Shown: piece after piece, positions 15,264 through 22,910 of the stretch | Position numbering within the stretch: position 1 is the stretch's first letter | Layout: each line of letters begins with the position of its first letter | Origin: Pedobacter caeni | GTDB taxonomy: Bacteria > Bacteroidota > Bacteroidia > Sphingobacteriales > Sphingobacteriaceae | Length of the DNA: 64,000 bases | Direction: 5' to 3' | Assembly: GCF_900129215.1 (NCBI RefSeq) | Contig: NZ_FQUQ01000001.1 | Coordinates: forward strand, 372,001-436,000 | Program-made: the position numbers and the translations under genes | Notes under the pieces: model-generated | What the model was told of the DNA's origin: nothing | Seen by the model: only the letters and a program-made list of their open reading frames with translations | Database searches by the model: none

Positions 15264-17270
15264 ATGATGAAAACGAGAATTGAAATTATACTATTATTGA
15301 CTTTATCGATGCATACTACTATGACAAGAACTACCCATGCGCAGACAAATGCGCTGCCAGGAAACCCCACGCTTGTATCGAGCGAAAAAGACCTGCAAAA
15401 GCTGATTGATGCAGGCGCAGGAGATTACAAATATCAGGTGGAGGATTATTTTTCCAACCCCATATCTTCCGATTTTGAGCTGTCTCCCAACGGTCGTTAC
15501 CTTTCTTTCAAAGAGCGAGATGACAAAGGAAAGAGCCATGTGATGATAAAAGAGCTGAGCACCGGCAAAATCACCCCTGCAATAGAAGAAAAAGAGAATG
15601 TAATTATTGGATACGGCTGGGCCACGGACACCCGTCTTTTATACCTGATGGACAAGGCTGGTAATGAAAATTATCATCTTTATGCGGTTGATATTGATGG
15701 TGCCAATAACCGTGACCTTACCCCATATGAGGGTGTACGTGCGAGCATTCTTGAGCGCCTGCCTGAAAATCCGGAATCCATCATCCTGCTCATGAACAAG
15801 GACAATAAACTGTATTTTGAGCCATACAGAGTCAATATTATTACAGGTGAATCCACCAAATTATACGATAATGCAGATCCAAAAAATCCGATAAACGACT
15901 TTAAATTTGATAAGGACGGAAACCTTAGAGGATTTACACAGATTTTTAACGGCAAAGAAGTACAGTATTTTTACAGGCCAGTCGGAACAGTGGGTTTTAA
16001 GCTGTTGAATACCGCAAGCTGGTACAGAAAGTTTACAGTTTTAGCGTTTAATTATGCTTCTAAGAACCCGGATGATGCTTATGTGCTGACCAATGTCGAT
16101 TCGGATAAGGCCCGGATTGTCTTATTTGACATGCGGAAAAACAAGGTGATTAAAGAAATTTTCTCGAATAAAGATTATGATGTTTCCGAGATCTCCCTGT
16201 CTGGAGAAAGGAACTGGGAAATTGATTATCTTACTTATGAAGGAGAAAAACGTATAATCAAACCTGTGAGCAGGCACTTTAAGACTATCTATAAAAACCT
16301 GGAAAAGCAGTTCAGAGGTTATGAGTTTCAGATTACCGGTAAAACTAATGATGAGAAACAATACTTGGTAAAAGTATCTTCCGACCGTCTGTTCGGCGGA
16401 TTTTATCGCTACGATACCAGGACTGGAAAAGCAATACTGCTCCACGATCTCATGCCTCAGCTTAAAGAGGAGGACATGGCAGTCATGCGTCCCATCACCT
16501 TTACCTCAAGGGACGGTTTAACGTTACATGGTTACATCACATTGCCAAAAGAGGCCTTAAATGGAGGGAAAGTCCCAACGATTGTGAATCCGCATGGTGG
16601 ACCACACAATACACGTGATTCCTGGGGTTTCAATCGTGAGGCGCAACTGTTTGCCAGCAGGGGCTATGCGACCTTGCAGATTAACTTCCGCATTTCTAAC
16701 GGTTATGGTGCGGGGTTCTACAAGGCTGGTTTTAAACAGGCAGGAAGGAAAATCATGGACGATCTCGAAGATGGTGTTCAATATTCAATAGCCCAGGGTT
16801 GGGTAGATCCGGACAAAATCGGAATTTACGGAGGTAGCCATGGTGGTTATGCCACGCTAATGGGCTTAATCAAATCACCCAACCTCTACAAAGCAGGGGT
16901 CGATTATGTGGGCATTTCAAATATCGCCACCTTCTTTGATGGTTTTCCAGAATACTGGAAAATCCTTAAAGAAATGGTGGAAGATGTCTGGTATGATCTG
17001 GATGATCCAAAAGAAGCACAAATCGCTAAAGATGTTTCCCCGATATTCCATGTGGATGAGATTAAATCCCCATTATTTGTGGTACAGGGAGGGAACGATC
17101 CAAGGGTAAACATTCTGGAGTCTGATCAGATCGTTGAGGCATTGCGTAAGAGGGGAGTTGATGTGCCTTATATGGTCAAATATGACGAAGGACATGGATT
17201 CCTCAGAGAAGAAAACCAGATCGTGTTCTATAAGGCCATGGTGGGTTTTTGGGGTCTACATCTGAGATAG
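15264..17270 (+). CDS. Exported S9-family prolyl oligopeptidase-like peptidase
   Basis: From the ATG at 15264 the protein has 668 residues with a signal peptide ending near THAQ; an earlier TTG at 15222 gives a poorer start. The N-terminal beta-propeller spans about residues 45-385 (LSPNGRYLSFKERDDKGKS and similar blades). The C-terminal alpha/beta hydrolase has nucleophile S525 in YGGSHGGYA, an acid in VVQGGNDPRV, and the His in YDEGHGF. The family cleaves short peptides, and periplasmic members remove dipeptides or acyl-peptides. It lies 183 bp past the LytTR operon and is convergent with a subtilase gene. Confidence 0.92.
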   Translation: MMKTRIEIILLLTLSMHTTMTRTTHAQTNALPGNPTLVSSEKDLQKLIDAGAGDYKYQVEDYFSNPISSDFELSPNGRYLSFKERDDKGKSHVMIKELSTGKITPAIEEKENVIIGYGWATDTRLLYLMDKAGNENYHLYAVDIDGANNRDLTPYEGVRASILERLPENPESIILLMNKDNKLYFEPYRVNIITGESTKLYDNADPKNPINDFKFDKDGNLRGFTQIFNGKEVQYFYRPVGTVGFKLLNTASWYRKFTVLAFNYASKNPDDAYVLTNVDSDKARIVLFDMRKNKVIKEIFSNKDYDVSEISLSGERNWEIDYLTYEGEKRIIKPVSRHFKTIYKNLEKQFRGYEFQITGKTNDEKQYLVKVSSDRLFGGFYRYDTRTGKAILLHDLMPQLKEEDMAVMRPITFTSRDGLTLHGYITLPKEALNGGKVPTIVNPHGGPHNTRDSWGFNREAQLFASRGYATLQINFRISNGYGAGFYKAGFKQAGRKIMDDLEDGVQYSIAQGWVDPDKIGIYGGSHGGYATLMGLIKSPNLYKAGVDYVGISNIATFFDGFPEYWKILKEMVEDVWYDLDDPKEAQIAKDVSPIFHVDEIKSPLFVVQGGNDPRVNILESDQIVEALRKRGVDVPYMVKYDEGHGFLREENQIVFYKAMVGFWGLHLR

Positions 17271-17286
17271 ACTGTTCGTTTGGACG

Positions 17287-17318
17287 GATCCGGAAACATT
17301 ACTTTCCGGATCTTGTCT
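17287..17318 (+). terminator. Terminator between convergent S9 and S8 peptidase genes
   Basis: GATCCGGAAA (17287-17296) pairs perfectly with TTTCCGGATC (17303-17312), followed by TTGTCT. It lies between two convergent stop codons and could serve both strands. Confidence 0.65.
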
Positions 17319-17329
17319 TTGATGGCTAA

Positions 17330-19027
17330 TTATTTTGAGCGGCCTTTTGCGCTCGCCAGCTCCATTGCTTTTTTCATATCTGCGATGCCATAACCAAAAG
17401 GTAATTCCGGCTTGCTGGCCCGATCTGCGGACTTACGGATGATTTCCAATAAATCATGATTTGTCAATGTGGGATTGGCTTGCCATAAGCAGGCAACTAA
17501 TCCGCACATGATTGGACTCGCATAGGATGTGCCGCTTCTGCTTTCCGCAATGCCGGAGGTATTGATTACACTCGCAGAACTACCCATGGCCATTACATCT
17601 GGCTTGATTCTGCCATCGGCTGTCATGCCCCAGGATGTAAAGTAGCTCGCCTTGCCATTCTCATAGATCGAACCTAAGGTAAGAACACCCGGCGAATCAG
17701 CAGGAGTACCTACCCATTTCTGTTCGTTCCCCGCACAGTTCACAATGAAAATTCCTTTTTTGAAGGCCATATTTGCGGCCTTACTTGCCAGAGCAGTTTT
17801 ACCATCCATATCATTTTCGGTATATCTTTTTGTGAGATAGGAGTAGCCGTCACTATAGGAGAGAGAAGAATTAACTAAATCTACGCCTACACTGTCTGCA
17901 AATTCTATAGCGCTGGTCCAGTAATCCTCTTCCACGGGAAACTCTGTTTCGCTATCTTCTGTCCGCAGTAGCCAATAATTTGCTTCCGGAGCAGTGCCGA
18001 CGTAAGTTCCAGGTTTGTTCACAGCCATGCATGAGGTTACCCAAAGGCCATGTGTATCGATACCATATGGGTCGTCATTTTCATACACAAAAGATTTTGC
18101 TCCTTTAATGTGTACGTTACTAAAAGCTGCATTGTTTTTCAACTGTAAGAAGCCGGCGTCAATAACAGCGATATCCATTCCTGCACCTCTGAAGCCTTGC
18201 TGATGCAGCACTTCCCCCTTTACAGTACTGATATTGAGTTTTGCTGATCCATAATCAATTGATGTGCCTGGATCACTAAAACTTCCTGTCTGTGGTCTAT
18301 CCACATATTTGGGTACATCTGAATTTTGTTTTCTTTTTCCCACATATACCAGGATGATCTCCTTTACGAAGGGCAAAGCTTTGTACTTGTCGATCAGAAA
18401 CTGATCCTGAAGTGTGACCGTTACTGTATTCAACCACTTGCTCCGGGCAACAATGGTACCTCCGATTTCGGTTATCGTCTTAAGATATTCCTTAGATATG
18501 GGCAAGTCGCTTTCGTCAATAGGAATATTTCGTTTTCTACGCCTTTCAATAGCTTTTTTGGAAAGAAAGGCTTCAGGACTACCGATTGAAAAATCAGATT
18601 TTCCTTTATCGGTTAATACCAGTCTGAATTTATAGTCATTTCCATCTGTGACGATGATTTTGCATTTTGCCTCGCCTTTTCCATGAACGAGTTTTGCAAA
18701 AACGTAGGTAACTCCGGCTCCCTTGGGCCATACAGTTCCGTCAGTAGTTACCTGGGCAATACGCGGATTTTCTACACGCCATTCTACTAAATCTGAAGTG
18801 TTTTCTGGAAAATTCTCCAGAGTAACAGAAAGTTGCCTTCCGAAAAAGCTGTCATTTGCTAAAATTGCACTGTCCAGACTCATGCGAACAAAAGGGGTCG
18901 ATGGTTTTGGTATTTCGCCTGGGATTTCAGTTTTTTTACATGCAGATAAAAAAAGGAGAGACGATAAGAAGGCTATTAAAAAATTGCGGGTGTTTAATTG
19001 CATTTTAAGATGTGTAGAGGAGCTCAT
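17330..19027 (-). CDS. S8 subtilisin-like protease, predicted lipoprotein
   Basis: There are two plausible starts, ATG 19027 (565 residues) or ATG 19003 (557 residues); the second puts the signal sequence nearer the N-terminus. The lipobox is LLFLSACKK. A Big-like or propeptide region (about 40-130) and an inhibitor-like segment with LSKKAIERRRKRNIPIDESD precede the protease. Catalytic residues (numbered from 19027) are D290 in IDAGF, H326 in DTHGLW, and S501 in SGTSYASP. This is a complete subtilase expected on the cell envelope. It probably degrades proteins outside the inner membrane and is convergent with the S9 peptidase gene. Confidence 0.9.
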   Translation of the reverse strand: MSSSTHLKMQLNTRNFLIAFLSSLLFLSACKKTEIPGEIPKPSTPFVRMSLDSAILANDSFFGRQLSVTLENFPENTSDLVEWRVENPRIAQVTTDGTVWPKGAGVTYVFAKLVHGKGEAKCKIIVTDGNDYKFRLVLTDKGKSDFSIGSPEAFLSKKAIERRRKRNIPIDESDLPISKEYLKTITEIGGTIVARSKWLNTVTVTLQDQFLIDKYKALPFVKEIILVYVGKRKQNSDVPKYVDRPQTGSFSDPGTSIDYGSAKLNISTVKGEVLHQQGFRGAGMDIAVIDAGFLQLKNNAAFSNVHIKGAKSFVYENDDPYGIDTHGLWVTSCMAVNKPGTYVGTAPEANYWLLRTEDSETEFPVEEDYWTSAIEFADSVGVDLVNSSLSYSDGYSYLTKRYTENDMDGKTALASKAANMAFKKGIFIVNCAGNEQKWVGTPADSPGVLTLGSIYENGKASYFTSWGMTADGRIKPDVMAMGSSASVINTSGIAESRSGTSYASPIMCGLVACLWQANPTLTNHDLLEIIRKSADRASKPELPFGYGIADMKKAMELASAKGRSK

Positions 19028-19167
19028 TTTTATAAATGATTTGCCAGGGATAAATCTAGCACTAATACTTTAACGCACAAAATTATAAGTTAATAAGGAT
19101 TATTTCGCTTTGCTGCTAAACAAAATCCATAGATGTTGGTTATTTCGGGAGATCAATTCATTTGCCT

Positions 19168-21579
19168 ATGCTTTTTACAGATGCGGAAGATTTTAATTAC
19201 ACGATACTGAACGCACCGATCGGTGTATGCATATTAGATGCGGATACGCTTGTTGCCGAAATAGTGAACGACAAATTCCTTGAGGTTGCAGGTAAACCTT
19301 ACGAAGTGATCTATGGTCAGTATTACTGGGATGCGTTTGCCGAAGTCCGGTCTTATTATGAGGCTGCCCTGGCTGGAGTTGTTCATACTGGTGAACCTTA
19401 TTACGCGGACGAAGTTGAACTCATGTTGATTCGTCATGAAAAACCGGAAATGATCTTTGTCACTTTCGTTTATGCCCCGGTAAAGGACAAGGAGGGCAAG
19501 GTAAAAAAAGTGGCGGTATGGGTTCTCGAAAATACCAGACAGGTTGTGGAAAGACAAAAGGAGGAGGCTGCAAAAAATGCATTCAAAGGTGAACGTGACC
19601 GGCTCCACAGTTATTTTATGCAAGCTGTTGCGGGTATTTGTGTATTAGGCGGTCCTGATCTGGTTTATGAACTTGTCAATCCTGCCTACCAGAAGATCTT
19701 ACCTGGCCGGGAGCTTTCGGGACGCTCCATCTTCGAAGTACTTCCGGAACTGGTAGGTTCGCCAATACAAGAAATGTTATTAAAAGTTTATCATGAAGGC
19801 GAACCCTGCGAAATGAACGAAGTGATGATTCCGGTTTCAGCATATGAGGGTGGACCAATACAAGACCGGTATTTTAGTTTTAGTTTCCAGGCCAGGCGTG
19901 ATGAAAACAATGACATTGATGGTATCGTAAACATGGTGTTTGAAGTAACCGATATGATGCGGGTGCAGGAGGAACTCAGGACAGCGAGGGAACAGACAGA
20001 CCGCCAAAGAAGGGTTTACGAAACGATCACTTCCGGTACGCCGGATCTGATGTATGTATGGGATCTTGAGTATCGTTTTACCTATGCGAACGCTGCGTTG
20101 CTGGCCATGTGGGGTAAGACCTGGGATACCGCTATCGGGAAAGGTCTACGGGAAAATGGTTACGAAGAATGGCACGCGGCAATGCACGAACGTGAAATCG
20201 ATCATATCAAAGCGACAAAGGAATCTGTGCGCGGTGAAGTTGCCTTTCCGCATGCAGTTCTGGGAAAGAGGATTTACGACTATATTTTGATCCCTGTACT
20301 CAATGAAGCCGGGGAAGTAGAAGCGGTGGCAGGAACGACAAGAGACGTTACCGACCGTGAGCAAATGGAGCGGGCGCTAGCGCAAAGTAGTGAGGAATTA
20401 CAGGCCATTAACGAGGAACTACTGGCTGCAAATGAAGAGCAGGCAGCTTTTAATGAAGAACTTACTGCGACCAATGACGAATTGGCTATGGTAAACGAGC
20501 AGTTAATGGAAGCCCGGCAAAAGATCGAAGAAGCGGAGGTGGCCCTGCGCTTAGCGATTGATGGCGCTAATTTTGGCACCTGGTTCATTCATTCTGTGAC
20601 CCGGGAATTTATCACTGATGCCCGTTTGAAAGAATTATTCGGATACTATCCCGATGAAGATCTTTCCATTGAACAGGCGCTCGCGCAGATTACCGATGAA
20701 TATCGTGAGTTTGTTGCGAACAAGCTTGAAAATGCGATTTACAATAACGGGGATTATGATGTAACCTATCCGGTCATAGGATTGCATGATCAGCGTCTTC
20801 GCTGGCTTCGCGCAATTGGAAATTTGAAAACAGATCCCTCGGGTGCTTTTTCCGCTTTTACAGGGGTAGTGATGGACATCACTGAGCAAAAAATGGATGA
20901 GCTGCGAAAGAACGATTTTATCGGGATGGTGAGTCACGAGCTGAAAACGCCGCTGACTTCAATGAAAGGCTACATCCAGATGCTGCAAAAAGTAAATCCA
21001 CAAAACAACGGCCTTAATGCTGGTATGCTGGAAAAAGCAAGTAGCCAGGTAGGGAAAATGACGGCTATGGTCAACAGCTTCTTAAATGTCTCAAGGCTTG
21101 AATCCGGTAAGATTTATATGGAAATTCAGGAATTTGATCTGGCCGGACTGATTGAAGAAGCGGAGGAGGAATCAAAGACAACGATTTCCAGTCATGATGT
21201 GATTTTCGATCCGGTCGAAACGATGATGGTCAATGCCGACAGGGACAAAATTGGGCAGGTGATTCACAATTTAATCAGCAATGCGGTTAAATATTCGCCA
21301 GCCGGAACCAGCATCAGGGTATCCTGCTTTGAAAACAAAGGAATGGTAAATGTGAGTGTGAAAGATAAGGGGATGGGGATCAAATCTGCGGATCTCTCAC
21401 AAATCTTTGACCGTTATTACCGGGTTGAAGGAAGTCAGATGTTCTCTATTTCCGGCTTTGGCATAGGCCTGTACCTTTGCAGAGAAATCATTCAGCGACA
21501 TAAGGGTGAAATATCTGCGAAAAGTGATTTTGGATCCGGATCTATATTTACTTTCAGTCTTCCCTTACTCAGTAAATGA
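19168..21579 (+). CDS. Soluble multi-PAS sensor histidine kinase
   Basis: ATG 19168 is preferred over an in-frame TTG six bases upstream. The 803-residue protein begins directly in a PAS domain (YTILNAPIGVCILDADTL) and has no membrane helix, so it should be cytosolic. Four PAS-like blocks are followed or interrupted by an Asn/Glu-rich coiled coil (about 405-460, repeated NEEL motifs). HisKA has the phospho-acceptor H590 in MVSHELKTP. HATPase features are HNLISNAVKYSP, DKGMGI and GFGIGLYL. No response regulator gene is adjacent, so it is an orphan kinase. The stimulus is unknown; PAS domains may bind small ligands or sense redox. Confidence 0.92.
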   Translation: MLFTDAEDFNYTILNAPIGVCILDADTLVAEIVNDKFLEVAGKPYEVIYGQYYWDAFAEVRSYYEAALAGVVHTGEPYYADEVELMLIRHEKPEMIFVTFVYAPVKDKEGKVKKVAVWVLENTRQVVERQKEEAAKNAFKGERDRLHSYFMQAVAGICVLGGPDLVYELVNPAYQKILPGRELSGRSIFEVLPELVGSPIQEMLLKVYHEGEPCEMNEVMIPVSAYEGGPIQDRYFSFSFQARRDENNDIDGIVNMVFEVTDMMRVQEELRTAREQTDRQRRVYETITSGTPDLMYVWDLEYRFTYANAALLAMWGKTWDTAIGKGLRENGYEEWHAAMHEREIDHIKATKESVRGEVAFPHAVLGKRIYDYILIPVLNEAGEVEAVAGTTRDVTDREQMERALAQSSEELQAINEELLAANEEQAAFNEELTATNDELAMVNEQLMEARQKIEEAEVALRLAIDGANFGTWFIHSVTREFITDARLKELFGYYPDEDLSIEQALAQITDEYREFVANKLENAIYNNGDYDVTYPVIGLHDQRLRWLRAIGNLKTDPSGAFSAFTGVVMDITEQKMDELRKNDFIGMVSHELKTPLTSMKGYIQMLQKVNPQNNGLNAGMLEKASSQVGKMTAMVNSFLNVSRLESGKIYMEIQEFDLAGLIEEAEEESKTTISSHDVIFDPVETMMVNADRDKIGQVIHNLISNAVKYSPAGTSIRVSCFENKGMVNVSVKDKGMGIKSADLSQIFDRYYRVEGSQMFSISGFGIGLYLCREIIQRHKGEISAKSDFGSGSIFTFSLPLLSK

Positions 21580-21582
21580 TCG

Positions 21583-22218
21583 CTAAGTAAAACTTAAAAT
21601 TTCTGGCCGGGTAGCGAGCGTCTCACTCATTTCCACCAAATACTTTTTTTTACCGGATACTTTGAACATGACCATTAAATGGTTGTTTTCTTTAGCGATT
21701 TCCAACCGCTCCATAGAAAGGCCTTTTGTTTTTAAAGTGTTCTCCAGTTCCGGAATCTGATCAAAGTCAGGATCACGGAAGGTTACGCTTAAAAGCTGTT
21801 CCTTTTGGAGTTGAGCAATCATCCGCTCCACCCGGGTTACCATTAACAGGACACCAAGGGTGATGATGGTAAGGCATAACGCTAAGGCATGATAACCGAT
21901 TCCGGTGGTCATGCCAATTGCAGCAGAAGTCCAGATTACAGCGGCTGTGGTCAATCCCCGGACAGAAATTTTGTCTTTAAAAATCACGCCTGCGCCGATA
22001 AAACCGATACCCGTGATGATGTTTGCCGAAATCCGGTCGTCAGTTCCGGCTCCATGCTGGGAAACTATGGTGAAAATGGTAGAACCCAGGGAAATCAGGA
22101 TGATGGTACGAAAACCGGCAGACTTATTTTTATATTCCCGCTCAAAGCCTATTGCTCCTCCACATATGATAGAAACAATCATCGCAACCATATCCTCGAG
22201 TTCTACTGTAAAATCCAT
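21583..22218 (-). CDS. MgtC/SapB-family membrane protein
   Basis: The 211-residue protein has five or so hydrophobic segments in residues 8-130 with MgtC hallmarks: GGAIGFEREYKNKSAGFRT, ITGIGFIGAGVIFKD and VRGLTTAAVIWTSAAIGM. Residues about 135-211 form a soluble ACT-like C-terminal domain. MgtC proteins affect magnesium limitation, membrane potential and ATP synthase in some pathogens; transport itself is not shown for most. Its stop lies 3 bp from the stop of the convergent kinase gene. I saw no magnesium riboswitch structure upstream. Confidence 0.9.
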   Translation of the reverse strand: MDFTVELEDMVAMIVSIICGGAIGFEREYKNKSAGFRTIILISLGSTIFTIVSQHGAGTDDRISANIITGIGFIGAGVIFKDKISVRGLTTAAVIWTSAAIGMTTGIGYHALALCLTIITLGVLLMVTRVERMIAQLQKEQLLSVTFRDPDFDQIPELENTLKTKGLSMERLEIAKENNHLMVMFKVSGKKKYLVEMSETLATRPEILSFT

Positions 22219-22271
22219 AAATTAATCTGTAAGTTATTATTTGTTATTACAAACCGTTATTGGTCGGTTTT

Positions 22272-22318
22272 GTTTGCCTGATCGATGCTATATATTTTTT
22301 GGATATGGTTTGCCTGAT
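22272..22318. repeat. 11-bp direct repeat GTTTGCCTGAT (two copies, 36-bp period)
   Basis: Copies lie at 22272-22282 and 22308-22318 between the divergent mgtC-like gene and a small hypothetical gene. The period is not close to two or three helical turns. It may be a regulatory repeat or chance. Confidence 0.35.
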
Positions 22319-22357
22319 GGAGGTGAAAAGACGATACAAATTTATAAATTGAATCTT

Positions 22358-22663
22358 ATGGGAGATATGGAAAGCATAAAAAATGAAATACTGGACTATC
22401 ATCAAATGGTCTTTGATTCTGAAGAGTCTGATGATGAGTTCAATAAAGCGATAAAAATTAAACTGCAGAAGTTGATCATGGATGCTGGAGATGATCAAAC
22501 AGTCATTTATGAAGCCCTGCTTGTCCTCGCTGAGGCAACTGGCTGTGCAGCCGATCAGAAGATCGCAGAGGAAATCCTGGACCATTTATTCGGGAACAAA
22601 TATATAAGTTCAGCGCACTTAGAGTTTTTCTACAATAATGTGTCTACGGCCAGATGGCACTGA
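22358..22663 (+). CDS. Hypothetical acidic protein (101 residues)
   Basis: The ATG at 22358 begins MGDMESIKNEILDYHQMVFD; a longer frame from a TTG at 22241 adds residues with no coding look. The protein is acidic and probably all-helical, with segments FNKAIKIKLQKLIMDAGDDQ and LVLAEATGCAADQKIAEEIL. There is no signal peptide or membrane helix. I do not recognise a family. It stands alone between MgtC and the GH2 gene, divergent from mgtC. Codon usage resembles neighbours, so it is probably a real gene. Confidence 0.6.
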   Translation: MGDMESIKNEILDYHQMVFDSEESDDEFNKAIKIKLQKLIMDAGDDQTVIYEALLVLAEATGCAADQKIAEEILDHLFGNKYISSAHLEFFYNNVSTARWH

Positions 22664-22833
22664 GAAATGACAATCTCCTCAAAGACGGGTTTGTGTGGAA
22701 AGGCATAAACCCACCCAAATCACCATGTAGTAAAGTATAATATGTAATACCAGGTAAACGACTACAGACGAAATTTATTGAACTTTTTGAGATTTTCGAA
22801 AAGAGAAAAGAGTAAAGCATTGCTTTAAAAAAA

Positions 22834-22861
22834 GTCCATTATTTACGGGAAATTGTCCATT
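22834..22861. promoter_or_regulatory. Direct repeat GTCCATT x2 (21-bp period) upstream of GH2 gene
   Basis: GTCCATT occurs at 22834-22840 and 22855-22861, two helical turns apart. The second copy overlaps the -33 TTG at 22860-22862. That is the usual place for an AraC-type or hybrid two-component activator. Confidence 0.55.
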
Positions 22862-22890
22862 GTACTGAGCGTTTTTAGTCAATAAGTTTG
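22860..22890 (+). promoter_or_regulatory. Promoter of the GH2 gene (TTG-N20-TAAGTTTG)
   Basis: TTG at 22860-22862, a 20-nt spacer and TAAGTTTG at 22883-22890 match the Bacteroidota consensus exactly. The ATG is 20 bp downstream of the -7 box. Confidence 0.7.
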
Positions 22891-22910
22891 GTATTAAAAC
22901 CACCACGTAT

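Noticed and set aside
22219..22357. Magnesium riboswitch upstream of the mgtC-like gene
   Set aside because: I could not find the paired stems of an M-box, and the gap on the minus strand is short.
22688..22712. Hairpin after the 101-residue gene (GGTTT with AAACC)
   Set aside because: A weak 5-bp stem with no T run; not reported as a terminator.
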